Source: Tsukamurella pulmonis (GTDB lineage: Bacteria > Actinomycetota > Actinomycetes > Mycobacteriales > Mycobacteriaceae). Taken from it: DNA of 64,000 bases. Location: the NCBI RefSeq assembly GCF_900103175.1, contig NZ_FNLF01000002.1, positions 434,001 through 498,000 on the forward strand, in the 5' to 3' direction. The number at the start of each line of letters is the position of its first letter. Within the stretch, counting starts at the first letter, position 1. Below are positions 9,939 through 18,321 of this stretch, one piece after another. Made by a program: the position numbers and the translations under genes. The notes below the pieces were generated by a model, which was given only the letters and a program-made list of their open reading frames with translations, had not been told where the DNA came from and ran no database searches.

Positions 9939-10402
9939 TGGCACTGCTCGACGCCGAGCGCGCGGCGGTGGGCCTCGCCCTGGAGGCCGCGGGCCTGTCC
10001 GGCCCGGACGACGTGCCCGTCGGCGCCGCGGTGATCGCCCCCGACGGTGCCGTGCTCGCGATGGCGGGCAACCGGCGGGAGGCCTCCGGGGATCCGACCG
10101 CCCACGCCGAGGTGCTCGCGATCCGCGAGGCGACGGCGGCGTTCGGCGACGGCTGGCGGCTCGAGGGCTGCACCCTGGCCGTCACGCTGGAGCCGTGCGC
10201 GATGTGCGCGGGAGCGCTGGTCTCGGCCCGCATCGGCCACCTCGTCTTCGGCGCCTTCGAACCGAAGACCGGCGCCGTCGGGTCGGTGTGGGACGTGGTG
10301 CGCGATCCGCGCGTCACGCACCGCGTGACGGTGCGCGGCGGCGTCCGCGAGGCCGAGTGCGCCGCCCTCCTCACGGACTTCTTCGCCCCGCACCGGTCGT
10401 GA
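9938..10402 (+). CDS. tadA: tRNA-specific adenosine deaminase
   Basis: A 154-residue cytidine/deoxycytidylate-deaminase-fold enzyme that converts A34 to inosine in tRNA-Arg(ACG). Zinc-site motifs are complete: HAE with the catalytic Glu (about residue 49-51) and PCAMCAGA (about 81-88). The length is normal. The GTG start overlaps the upstream stop by one base. A tRNA-Ser gene follows 46 bp downstream. The call is firm. Confidence 0.93.
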   Translation: MALLDAERAAVGLALEAAGLSGPDDVPVGAAVIAPDGAVLAMAGNRREASGDPTAHAEVLAIREATAAFGDGWRLEGCTLAVTLEPCAMCAGALVSARIGHLVFGAFEPKTGAVGSVWDVVRDPRVTHRVTVRGGVREAECAALLTDFFAPHRS

Positions 10403-10410
10403 CCAGCCGA

Positions 10411-10440
10411 TTTAACTGCTGAGTCGTCTTCCGGTAAAGT
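10411..10440 (+). promoter_or_regulatory. Promoter of tRNA-Ser(CGA)
   Basis: A TTTAAC -35-like element (10411-10416) and a TAAAGT -10 element (10435-10440) are separated by 18 bp. Transcription would begin within a few bases of the mature tRNA 5' end at 10449. It fits a SigA-type promoter. Confidence 0.55.
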
Positions 10441-10448
10441 ACTCCGAC

Positions 10449-10539
10449 GGTGGCGTGTCCGAGCGGCCGAAGGTGCAGCACTCGAAATGCTGTGTGCGGT
10501 AACCCCGTACCGAGGGTTCAAATCCCTCCGCCACCGCCA
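10449..10539 (+). tRNA. tRNA-Ser(CGA)
   Basis: A class II tRNA with a long variable arm. The acceptor GGTGGCG (10449-10455) pairs with CGCCACC (10529-10535), the discriminator is G (10536), and the CCA is encoded (10537-10539). The anticodon stem CAGCA/TGCTG encloses the loop CTCGAAA, giving anticodon CGA (10483-10485), which reads UCG serine codons. The T-loop GGTTCAAATCC is canonical. Confidence 0.97.
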
Positions 10540-10544
10540 CGGTT

Positions 10545-10583
10545 CTGAGCCGGGATGTCCTCCGACATCCCGGCTCAGCTGTT
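10545..10583 (+). terminator. Intrinsic terminator of tRNA-Ser(CGA)
   Basis: Perfect 15-bp arms, CTGAGCCGGGATGTC (10545-10559) and its complement (10564-10578), enclose a 4-nt loop and are followed by CTGTTTT. It begins 6 nt after the tRNA CCA end. Confidence 0.85.
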
Positions 10584-10618
10584 TTCCGGGGCCTGCGCCC
10601 GCGAGCCGCGCGGAGGGC

Positions 10619-11284
10619 TCAGGCGTCGGCCGCTGCGGCGCGCACCCCGGGCGTGCCCCGGTGGCGCGCCGGTCGCGCCGCGCGCACGCGGCGGCGCGGA
10701 CGGCGCCGCAGCCACCACTCGCAGAATCCGAGCGCGATCAGCCAGCTCGGCCAGGCGACGATCGCCGGCCCCCAGGTCTCGAGGGCGGACTCCGGAATGC
10801 CGGCGGCGTCGAGGACGAGGAAGGCGACCGGGCCCAGGATGCGGTTGATGATCACCGAGTACATGAGTGCCGCGCTGCGCAGCATCCAGCGACGGTGTGC
10901 GCCGACGTCGCCGCCCACGATCGCCCGCACGCCGAGCGCGGTGAACAGCAGCATCAGCGAGCCGAGGGTGACGTTGGAGGCGGCGTTGACCGGGCCGAAC
11001 GGTGTCACGGTGCCGATCGCGATCGCCGCGAGCCCCACCGGCAGCGCGCACGCGACGTAGATCCGGCCCGCGATCCAGTGGTACTTCGCGAACCAGCGAC
11101 GCCCCAGCTGCACCAGGCCGGCGAGCATCGCGACGGAGCCGAGCACGATGTGCCCGACGAGCAGCCCGTAGTACCAGTCCGGCTGATCGTCGAGCGGGAC
11201 CCGGCTGCCGCCGGTGAGGTACGGCGGCAGCGAATAGGCGAGGAAGACCAGCACGACCAGGGCGCCCACCAGCAGTTTCTTCAT
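10619..11284 (-). CDS. DUF2306 integral membrane protein
   Basis: A 221-residue inner-membrane protein of the DUF2306 family, function unknown. I see about five to six hydrophobic segments: an N-terminal one (MKKLLVGALVVLVFLAYSL), then around 42-60, 73-95, 105-122 and 140-155. The HIVLGSVAMLAGLVQL and HRWMLRSAALMYSVI segments with conserved His/Arg are the family signature. The C-terminus is Arg/Ala-rich and cytoplasmic. It stands alone, convergent to the tRNA terminator and divergent from the N-acetyltransferase gene. Confidence 0.8.
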   Translation of the reverse strand: MKKLLVGALVVLVFLAYSLPPYLTGGSRVPLDDQPDWYYGLLVGHIVLGSVAMLAGLVQLGRRWFAKYHWIAGRIYVACALPVGLAAIAIGTVTPFGPVNAASNVTLGSLMLLFTALGVRAIVGGDVGAHRRWMLRSAALMYSVIINRILGPVAFLVLDAAGIPESALETWGPAIVAWPSWLIALGFCEWWLRRRPRRRVRAARPARHRGTPGVRAAAADA

Positions 11285-11393
11285 GCCCGTGACGCTAGGG
11301 ACTGCGCACGGGCGGACGGATCACCCGCGCGGGTGGACCGGCGTAGTCCCCTGGGGTGAGGCACGATGGCCGGGAACGGAGCCGAGGAGGGCG

Positions 11394-12230
11394 ATGAACA
11401 CCGACGACGCCTGGGGCGCGCCCGCGCTCGATCTGCCGCGGTACCTGCGCCGCGTCGGCCTCGCGGCGCCGCCCGCGCCGGACCTCGCCGGACTGACGGA
11501 CTTGGTGCGGGCGCACGCGCGCACGCTGCCGTGGGAGAACTTCGACGCCGTGCGCGGCGTGCCGGGGGAGCTCACTCTCGACGCCCTGCAGCGACGCATG
11601 ATCGACGGGCGCCGCGGCTACGGCTGCACCGGCCACGTTCCGTTGCTCGCGGCGGTCCTGCAGCGCACGGGCTGGAAGTTCGGGGCCGCGTCGGGCCGGG
11701 TGCTGGTCGACGGCCGGCCCGCCGCGAGCACGCACGCGCTGCTCCTCGCCGAGGTCGACGGTGCGCCGCACCTCGTCGAGGTCGGCTTCGGCGCCGTCCC
11801 GACGGTCCCGTTGCGGCTCGAGTCCGGCCTCGAGCAGGACGCCGACGGCTGGCGCTACCGGCTCACCGCGATGCCGGTCGGTTTCGGCGAGGAGTGGCAG
11901 CTCGACTTCCTCGACCCGAGCGCGGATCAGTGGCGGCCGCAGTACCGCTTCACCGTGGCCGATCGCACCTGGGCCGATCTGCGGATGACGAACTTCTACG
12001 TCGCGACCTCGCCGCACTCGCCGTTCCGCGGCCGGCCGATGGCCGTGGTCAACCGCCCCGGCCTGCGCCACGTGCTCACCCGCGACGCGGTGATCACCAC
12101 CCGCCCCGACGGGGGCAGGGAGTCCGTGCCGTACGTGGCGGCGGACCGTCGGGCGATCCTGGCGGAGACCTTCGCGATCGACCTGCCCGCGGACGAGGAC
12201 GCCGCGCTGACGGCCCTCAGTGCGAGCTGA
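11394..12230 (+). CDS. nat: Arylamine N-acetyltransferase family protein
   Basis: A 278-residue member of the NAT family, cytoplasmic enzymes that transfer acetyl from acetyl-CoA to arylamines or hydrazines such as isoniazid. The catalytic Cys78 lies in RRGYGCTGH (the usual order is RGGYC), His114 in STHALLL, and the third triad position is Glu129 in LVEVGFG where most NATs have Asp. A Cys-His-Glu triad has been reported for an active Bacillus cereus NAT, so activity is possible. The ATG at 11394 has a GAGGAGGG site. Its stop overlaps the 3' end of the convergent lipoprotein gene by 14 nt. Family sure, substrate open. Confidence 0.88.
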   Translation: MNTDDAWGAPALDLPRYLRRVGLAAPPAPDLAGLTDLVRAHARTLPWENFDAVRGVPGELTLDALQRRMIDGRRGYGCTGHVPLLAAVLQRTGWKFGAASGRVLVDGRPAASTHALLLAEVDGAPHLVEVGFGAVPTVPLRLESGLEQDADGWRYRLTAMPVGFGEEWQLDFLDPSADQWRPQYRFTVADRTWADLRMTNFYVATSPHSPFRGRPMAVVNRPGLRHVLTRDAVITTRPDGGRESVPYVAADRRAILAETFAIDLPADEDAALTALSAS

Positions 12231-12612
12231 AGAAGCCGATCGCCTTCTCGCCGCTGTCGCAGCGCGCGAGCATGCCGGGGGTCTGCGCCAACGTGCAGTT
12301 CCACCCCTCGACGGTGACGGGCTTCGCCATCGCGATCTGCGGCCCGAAGGCGTTCGCGACGCGCATCGCCTCGGCGCAGTCCACCTTCGCGGTGCCGAGC
12401 GCGTGCACGTAGAGGGCCCCGTCGGGGCCGCGGGTCTGCCCGCACATCTCGGCGCGGTTCTCGGCCGTCGTAGCGGAGGCCGACGGTGCGCCGGACGGCG
12501 CAGGGGTGGAGGCGGAGTCCGAGGAACTGCCGCAGCCCGCGAGGAGCAGGCCGCACACTGTTGCAGTTGCGACGGCTGTGACAGGCGTTGCGAAGTGCTG
12601 AAATGCGGTCAT
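12217..12612 (-). CDS. Small secreted lipoprotein, unknown function
   Basis: A 131-residue predicted lipoprotein. The signal peptide ends in a lipobox, LLLAGC, with the acylated Cys near residue 25, followed by a Ser/Pro/Ala-rich linker and a compact domain with three further cysteines (in EMCGQ, VDCAEA and NCTLA) and a fourth near the end, which may form disulfides outside the membrane. The ATG at 12612 is chosen because it begins the signal peptide; a longer frame upstream lacks it. The 3' end overlaps the nat gene by 14 nt in convergent orientation. Function unknown. Confidence 0.75.
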   Translation of the reverse strand: MTAFQHFATPVTAVATATVCGLLLAGCGSSSDSASTPAPSGAPSASATTAENRAEMCGQTRGPDGALYVHALGTAKVDCAEAMRVANAFGPQIAMAKPVTVEGWNCTLAQTPGMLARCDSGEKAIGFFSSH

Positions 12613-12754
12613 ACCCTGCACGCTACCTGCCGACCGGTGATGAGCCTCACAAAACTGCCGGTCAGCGACATTATTGCGGGCGGCAACGATCGGTACACTC
12701 GAACTCGACCCGTACAGCGCGCCCGACGCGCATCGACGACTCGGAGTGACTCGC

Positions 12755-15700
12755 ATGGCACTGTTCCTGTACCGGCTGGGGAGGTTCGCCTACCTCAACC
12801 GATTCAAAGTCATCGCGGTATGGCTGTTGATCTTCGTCGGAGTGCTCGGTGCCGGTGTCGCGCTGAGCAAGCCCACCGTCGACAACTTCTCGCTGCCCGG
12901 CCTGCCGTCGGAGAAGGCGACGAACATCGTCTCCGAGAACTTCGGCGACAGCGGCGGCGATCCCTTCACCACCGCCTCGGCGACCATCGTCTTCCACGCC
13001 AAGGACGGCAAGCTCACCGATCCGGCCGCCGCGGCCGGCATCGATCGCACGATCGCCGACATCAAGAACCTGACCAAGAAGGTCACGGAGAACGGCGTCG
13101 AGCGCGACGAGCCGCTGGTCAAGGACCGCGAGCTGCTGCACAACCCGACGGGCAAGCTGGATCCGAACGCGCTCACCCCGGACCAGCGCGCCCAGCTCGA
13201 GGCGATCACGGCCCAGGGCAAGGACATCGCGTCGACCAAGTCGCCGCAGCAGAAGGACGCCGACGCCGCCGCGACCTCGTCGGTCAGCCCGGACGGCAAG
13301 ACCGCCAAGATCACGGTGAACTTCGTCGACAAGGTCACCGACCTGCCCAAGTCGCTCTCCGAGGACATCACCAAGGCGCGCGAGGCCGGCGAGTCCGCCT
13401 CCAACGGCACCCTGCAGATCGAGGCCGACGGTTCCGCCGCCCGCGGCGAGCCCGACCTGGGCGCGACGAGCGAGATCATCGGCATGATCGTGGCCGCGAT
13501 CGTCCTCATCATCACCTTCGCCTCGCTGGTCGCCTGGGGCCTGCCGCTGATCAACGCGATCATCGCCGTGCCCGTCGCCATCGGCGGCGTCATGCTCGCC
13601 ACGCATTTCATCGAGCTCGGCACCTTCCCCACGGTCCTGACCTCGATGATCGGCCTGGCCGTCACCATCGACTACGCCCTGTTCATCGTGTCCCGATATC
13701 GGCACGAACTCCGGCGACTGGGCGCCACGACCAAGGAGCAACGCGCGGAGGCCGCCGGCATCGCCGTGGGCACCGCCGGCACCGCGGTGATCTTCGCCGG
13801 CCTGACGGTGATCATCGCGCTCGCCGCGCTGGCCTTCATCGGCATGGACTTCCTCGGCCAGATGGGCGTCGCCGCCGCGTGGGGTGTGTTCATCGCCGTG
13901 ATCGTGGCCCTGACCCTGCTCCCGGCGCTGCTCGGCCTGTTCGGCTCGAAGGTCTTCGCCGGCCGCGTCAAGGGCCTGCACCCGCCGGACACCGACGAGG
14001 GCGAGGGCCGGGTCGCCAACGGCCTGCGCTGGGCGCACCTGATCAAGAAGGTCCCCGTCGTCACGCTGATCGCGGGCGTCGCGGTGCTCGGCATCCTCGC
14101 CATCCCGATCAAGGACATGAAGACCGCGCTGCCCGGCTCGGGCATGAGCGAGAAGAGCACGTCGGAGCGGCAGGCCTACGACCTCATCGCCGACGCCTGG
14201 GGCAAGGGCGCCAACGGCACCCTGCTCGTCGCCCTCGACGGTGCCGACGCCCAGCCGAACCAGCGCCTGGCCGCTTACGCGCAGATCGTGGACAAGCTCA
14301 ACACGAGCCCCGAGCTGTCGCCGCTGGTCGCGAACGCGCAGATCGCGCAGCTCGCGCCCGACAACAAGGCGGCGACGGTCATCGTCACGCCCAAGTCGGG
14401 CCCGAACGACGACGACACCCAGTCGCTGGTGACCAAGATCCGCAACATGGCCAACGGCGACGCCGGCACCGAGAGCCGCCTCGGCGTGGACCTCGGCGTC
14501 GCGGGCAGCACGGCCATCGAGATGGACGTCTCCGAGAAGCTCGGCTTCAAGATCAGCGCGGGCGGTGTCCTGCCGCTCTACCTCGCCATCGTGGTGGGCC
14601 TGGCGTTCGTGCTGCTGCTCGTCGCCTTCCGCTCGATCATGGTGCCGATCACGGCCGCCCTGGGTTTCCTGCTCTCGGTGCTCGCCACCTTCGGCGTCAC
14701 CTCGGCGATCTTCACCGACGGTGCGCTCGGCCTGATCGACAACACGCAGCCGCTGGTGGCGTTCCTGCCGATCTTCATGATCGGCATCGTCTTCGGCCTC
14801 GCGATGGACTACCAGGTCTTCCTGGTCTCCCGGATGCGCGAGGAGTTCGTGCACACCGGCGATGCCACGCAGTCCGTGGTGACGGGCGTGCAGTACGGCG
14901 CCCGCGTGGTGACCGCCGCGGCGATCATCATGATCTCGGTCTTCGCCTCGTTCATCCTCAACGAGCAGGTGTTCATCAAGGAGATCGGCTTCGGCCTGGC
15001 CGTCGCCGTCCTCTTCGACGCCTTCATCGTGCGCCTGGTGATCATCCCGTCGGTGATGACGCTGCTGGGCAAGTGGGCGTGGTGGCTGCCGAAGTGGCTG
15101 GACAAGATCCTGCCCAACGTCGACATCGAGGGCGAGGCGCTCGTCGCGCAGCTCGGCCGCGGCGCGACCGCCGACACCGCGGCGATCCCCGCGCAGACCA
15201 CGGCGGAGATCCCGGTGCCGACCGAGCAGCTGGCCCCGGTCGGCGCGACGGACGAGTACGCCCGCGGTGCCGCCCGAGTCGAGTCCGCCGGCGTCAACGG
15301 CCACAGCAACGGCGTCGCGCGGCCCAGCGTCGCACCGACGGCGCCCGTGCCGCTGGTTCCGCTCGGCAAGGACGAGCCGGCCACCGAGCCGGTGCCGGCC
15401 GCGACCACGGACGAGAACCCGGTGGTCGAGGTCAACGCCCCGGCGGCCGAGCTGCCCGAGTCGGTCGTGCAGGACACCCGGGAGTACCCGGTGGCCCGGC
15501 CCGGCGTCCCGGTGCCGGATCACACCACCACCGGCCCGATCCGCGAGCGCTCGCGCGGCGACCGCACGAGCGACGAGATCGCGCAGCTGCGCGAGCAGAA
15601 CAAGGCGATCGCCGCGGAGCTCAGCGCGCTGCGCTCGGACTACCGGTCCATGACCAGCCGGACGCGCCTGCAGAGCGAGCACATCAGCGACCCGACGCGG

Positions 15701-16951
15701 TTCGACATCGACGGTCGCCTCGAGGGCCCCGACGGTCCGCTCGGCCGCGCCGGCCGCCTGCTCACGCCGCACGGTGAGATCCTCACGCCCGCCTTCATCC
15801 CCGTCGGGACCAAGGCGACGGTGAAGACCGTCATGCCCGAGGCGGTCTCCGACCTCGGCGCACAGGCGGTGCTCGCGAACGCCTACCACCTGTACCTGCA
15901 GCCCGGTCCGGAGATCGTGGAGCAGGCCGGCGGCCTGGGCGCGTTCATGAACTGGGACGGCCCCACCTTCACCGATTCCGGTGGCTTCCAGGTGATGTCG
16001 CTCGGGTCGGGCTTCAAGAAGGTCATCGACATGGGCGGCGGCGAGGAGCTGCAGGGCGACGACGCCATCGCCGAGGGCAAGGACCGGCTCTCCCGCGTCG
16101 ACGACGACGGCGTGACCTTCCGCAGCCACCTCGACGGCACGGAGCACCGGTTCACGCCGGAGGTGTCGATGCAGATCCAGCACCAGCTGGGCGCCGACAT
16201 CATCTTCGCCTTCGACGAGCTGACCACCCTGCACAACACCCGCGCCTACCAGGTGGAGTCGCTGGAGCGCACGCGCCTGTGGGCCCGTCGCTGCCTCTCC
16301 GAGCACAACTGGCTCACCGCGCAGCGGCACGACGCGATCTCGCTGTGGGGCGTGGTGCAGGGTGCGCAGTACGAGGACCTGCGCCGCAAGGCGGCCAAGG
16401 ACCTGCGCGCGCTGAGCGAGGAGGACCGGCTGGCCGGCGGCCTCGGCTTCGGCGGTTACGGCATCGGCGGCGCGCTGGAGAAGGCGAACCTGGCGACGAT
16501 CGTGCGCTGGGTGAACCAGGAGCTCGAGGAGGACAAGCCCAAGCACCTCCTCGGCATCTCCGAGCCGGACGACATCTTCGCCGCGATCGAGCAGGGCATC
16601 GACACCTTCGACTGCGTCTCGCCGTCGCGGGTGGCGCGCAACGGTGCGATCTACTCGCTCGACGGTCGCTACAACGTGACCAACTCGCGGTTCAAGACGG
16701 ACTTCCGCCCGCTCGATCCCGAGACGGAGAACTTCACCTCGCAGTACACCCGCGCGTACATCCATCACCTGTTCAAGGCGAAGGAGAGCCTCGCGGCCAC
16801 GCTCGCGACGATCCACAACGAGCAGTTCATCGTCTCCCTGGTCGCGAAGATCCGGGCGTCGATGCTCGACGGCACGTACTGGGACTTCAAGGAGGAGTTC
16901 CTGGGCCGCTACTACAAGGGAACCCAGCAGCACCTCGCCAAGTCGGACTAG
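12755..16951 (+). CDS. MMPL-family transporter fused to a tRNA-guanine transglycosylase domain
   Basis: A single uninterrupted frame of 1398 residues. Residues 1 to about 780 form a complete MMPL/RND transporter: TM1 (about 12-36), a large extracytoplasmic loop (40-240), five helices, a second loop and five more helices. The Asp-Tyr proton-relay pairs are present in both halves (D306-Y307 and D685-Y686). Residues about 780-965 are a Pro/Ala/Glu-rich tail ending in a coiled coil (REQNKAIAAELSALRSDYRS). Residues about 983-1398 are a TGT domain with TDSGGFQ (Asp1074), FDELT (Asp1154) and the nucleophile region FDCVSPSR (Asp1286). The three zinc Cys positions are Thr1324, Asn1326 and Ser1329. The ATG at 12755 has a GGAG site. 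An internal ATG (15650) has no ribosome-binding site. Either this is a true fusion or a stop was lost between two genes. Confidence 0.85.
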   Translation: MALFLYRLGRFAYLNRFKVIAVWLLIFVGVLGAGVALSKPTVDNFSLPGLPSEKATNIVSENFGDSGGDPFTTASATIVFHAKDGKLTDPAAAAGIDRTIADIKNLTKKVTENGVERDEPLVKDRELLHNPTGKLDPNALTPDQRAQLEAITAQGKDIASTKSPQQKDADAAATSSVSPDGKTAKITVNFVDKVTDLPKSLSEDITKAREAGESASNGTLQIEADGSAARGEPDLGATSEIIGMIVAAIVLIITFASLVAWGLPLINAIIAVPVAIGGVMLATHFIELGTFPTVLTSMIGLAVTIDYALFIVSRYRHELRRLGATTKEQRAEAAGIAVGTAGTAVIFAGLTVIIALAALAFIGMDFLGQMGVAAAWGVFIAVIVALTLLPALLGLFGSKVFAGRVKGLHPPDTDEGEGRVANGLRWAHLIKKVPVVTLIAGVAVLGILAIPIKDMKTALPGSGMSEKSTSERQAYDLIADAWGKGANGTLLVALDGADAQPNQRLAAYAQIVDKLNTSPELSPLVANAQIAQLAPDNKAATVIVTPKSGPNDDDTQSLVTKIRNMANGDAGTESRLGVDLGVAGSTAIEMDVSEKLGFKISAGGVLPLYLAIVVGLAFVLLLVAFRSIMVPITAALGFLLSVLATFGVTSAIFTDGALGLIDNTQPLVAFLPIFMIGIVFGLAMDYQVFLVSRMREEFVHTGDATQSVVTGVQYGARVVTAAAIIMISVFASFILNEQVFIKEIGFGLAVAVLFDAFIVRLVIIPSVMTLLGKWAWWLPKWLDKILPNVDIEGEALVAQLGRGATADTAAIPAQTTAEIPVPTEQLAPVGATDEYARGAARVESAGVNGHSNGVARPSVAPTAPVPLVPLGKDEPATEPVPAATTDENPVVEVNAPAAELPESVVQDTREYPVARPGVPVPDHTTTGPIRERSRGDRTSDEIAQLREQNKAIAAELSALRSDYRSMTSRTRLQSEHISDPTRFDIDGRLEGPDGPLGRAGRLLTPHGEILTPAFIPVGTKATVKTVMPEAVSDLGAQAVLANAYHLYLQPGPEIVEQAGGLGAFMNWDGPTFTDSGGFQVMSLGSGFKKVIDMGGGEELQGDDAIAEGKDRLSRVDDDGVTFRSHLDGTEHRFTPEVSMQIQHQLGADIIFAFDELTTLHNTRAYQVESLERTRLWARRCLSEHNWLTAQRHDAISLWGVVQGAQYEDLRRKAAKDLRALSEEDRLAGGLGFGGYGIGGALEKANLATIVRWVNQELEEDKPKHLLGISEPDDIFAAIEQGIDTFDCVSPSRVARNGAIYSLDGRYNVTNSRFKTDFRPLDPETENFTSQYTRAYIHHLFKAKESLAATLATIHNEQFIVSLVAKIRASMLDGTYWDFKEEFLGRYYKGTQQHLAKSD

Positions 16952-16969
16952 TCAGCCCGCCGCGACACG

Positions 16970-17023
16970 CAAACGTCCGGGCGTTCGTCTCAAGGACCCA
17001 TGAGACGAACGACCGGACGTTTG
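16970..17023. terminator. Long inverted repeat, probable terminator
   Basis: Two 23-nt arms with one internal mismatch flank an 8-nt loop (AGGACCCA): 16970-16992 and 17001-17023. The outer parts are CAAACGTCCGG and CCGGACGTTTG; the inner parts are CGTTCGTCTCA and TGAGACGAACG. It lies 18 nt past the stop of the MMPL-TGT gene and 40 nt before the next start. There is no U-tract. It could end transcription of the fusion gene or serve as an operator for the AraC-type gene downstream. Confidence 0.6.
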
Positions 17024-17062
17024 TCCACTCCGGCCGGGCGTCGGCCCCAGTAGGATTCGGAC

Positions 17063-18054
17063 ATGCCCCACGTGGTCGCGCTGCCCGTCTGCGACGGGAT
17101 GACGATGCTCGAGTACGGGACCGTGGTCGAGGCGCTCGGGTTCGCGTGGAACGACCTCCCCTCGCTCGGCTACGACGTGCGCGGCTGCGGCCCGGCCGAC
17201 GGGGTGCGCACGCTCGGCGGCGCGGTCCTGCACCCCGGGTACGGCCTCGACGAGATCGCGAGTGCCGACACCGTCATCGTCACCGCGGTGACGGACCCGC
17301 GCACGGACTCCAACCCGGAATGGCACGAGCCGCTGCGGGCCGCGGCGCGCGGCGGAGCCAGGATCGTCTCCATCTGCACCGGCGCGTTCGCGCTCGCGGG
17401 CGCGGGCCTGCTCGACGGCCGCCGCGCCACCACGCACTGGCGGCACGCGGGCCTGCTGCAGTTCCGTTTCCCGCGCGTGCACGTCACGCCGTCGGAGCTC
17501 TACATCCAGGACGGGCCGGTGCTCACGGGAGCGGGCTCGGCCGCCGGCCTCGACCTGTGCCTGCACCTGATCCGCAGCGATCACGGTGCGGGCACCGCCA
17601 ACGAGGTGGCCCGTCGCCTGGTGGTCGCGCCGCACCGCGACGGCGACCAGTCGCAGTTCGTCAACATCGACACCCTGCGGCCGGACATGGACAAGCGGTT
17701 CGCGGACTTCCTACAGGGGCTCGCGCACGGCATCGGCGGAGTGAAGGGACTCGACGACATGGCGACCCGGGCCGGTGTCTCGCGCCGCACGCTGCACCGG
17801 CGGTTCCGGCAGTACACCGGTGTCGCGCCGCTGGAATGGCTGATGCGGCAACGGGTCTACCGCGCCATGCGACTGCTCGAGACCCACCAACGACTCGATC
17901 ACGACGATCACCGGTCGTGCGGGCTTCGACGCCGAGGAGACCCTGCGGTACCACTTCAAGCGGCAGACCGGTCTCGCTCCCACGGCGTACCGCGAGAAGT
18001 TCCGGGGCAGCGACGTCGGCCGCAGCGCCGGCCGGCCCGTGGCCGGATCTTGAG
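17063..18054 (+). pseudogene. GlxA-type (DJ-1/PfpI + AraC) regulator, frameshifted
   Basis: The N-terminal region (about 1-180) is a DJ-1/PfpI-like domain with the SICTGAFALA nucleophile-elbow segment, and the C-terminus begins an AraC helix-turn-helix (about 235-275, RAGVSRRTLHRRFRQ). After MRLLET the frame breaks: the homologous continuation (ITGRAGFDAEETLRYHFKRQ, then GLAPTAYREKF) is in the next frame and ends at the TGA 18052-18054. One extra C in the CCC at 17883-17885 explains it. Without correction the second DNA-binding helix-turn-helix is lost. It may be a real pseudogene or a sequencing/assembly indel. The target genes are unknown. Confidence 0.8.
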
Positions 18055-18110
18055 GAATTGCGGCACCGCACACCTGGGCGCGGCGATCGGCCCCGGATAC
18101 CGTTTCTGGC

Positions 18111-18314
18111 ATGAGGATTCAGCAGTTCAGGAAGGTCTTCGGCGGCGCTCGCAGCGCCTCGGGGACGCGGAGCGGGGCACCGGGATGGATGCGGGGGTTC
18201 GCCTCCGGCATCACGGCGAGCAACCTGGTGCGGCACGGAGTGGACGTACCCAGCGCCCACGGTGCACGGGTGCGCCACGGCCGGCACGAGAGCGGCCGCC
18301 CGGGGCCGGCGTAG
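18111..18314 (+). CDS. Possible small protein, unknown
   Basis: A 67-codon frame in the 267-bp gap between the GlxA-like gene and gluQRS. It is basic and Gly/Ser/Arg-rich, with no recognisable domain, signal peptide or good ribosome-binding site. Third positions are mostly G/C, but the opposite strand also has an open frame here. Treat it as weak; the gap may be non-coding. Confidence 0.25.
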   Translation: MRIQQFRKVFGGARSASGTRSGAPGWMRGFASGITASNLVRHGVDVPSAHGARVRHGRHESGRPGPA

Positions 18315-18321
18315 CCCGCGA

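Noticed and set aside
12671-16933. Very long antisense open frame across the MMPL-TGT gene
   Set aside because: Composition is Arg/Val/Glu/Gly repeats typical of a GC-rich mirror frame; no recognisable domain and it opposes a clear transporter and enzyme.
15650-16951. Separate tgt gene starting at the internal ATG
   Set aside because: No ribosome-binding site and no stop upstream in frame; the fusion reading is simpler, though a lost stop cannot be excluded.
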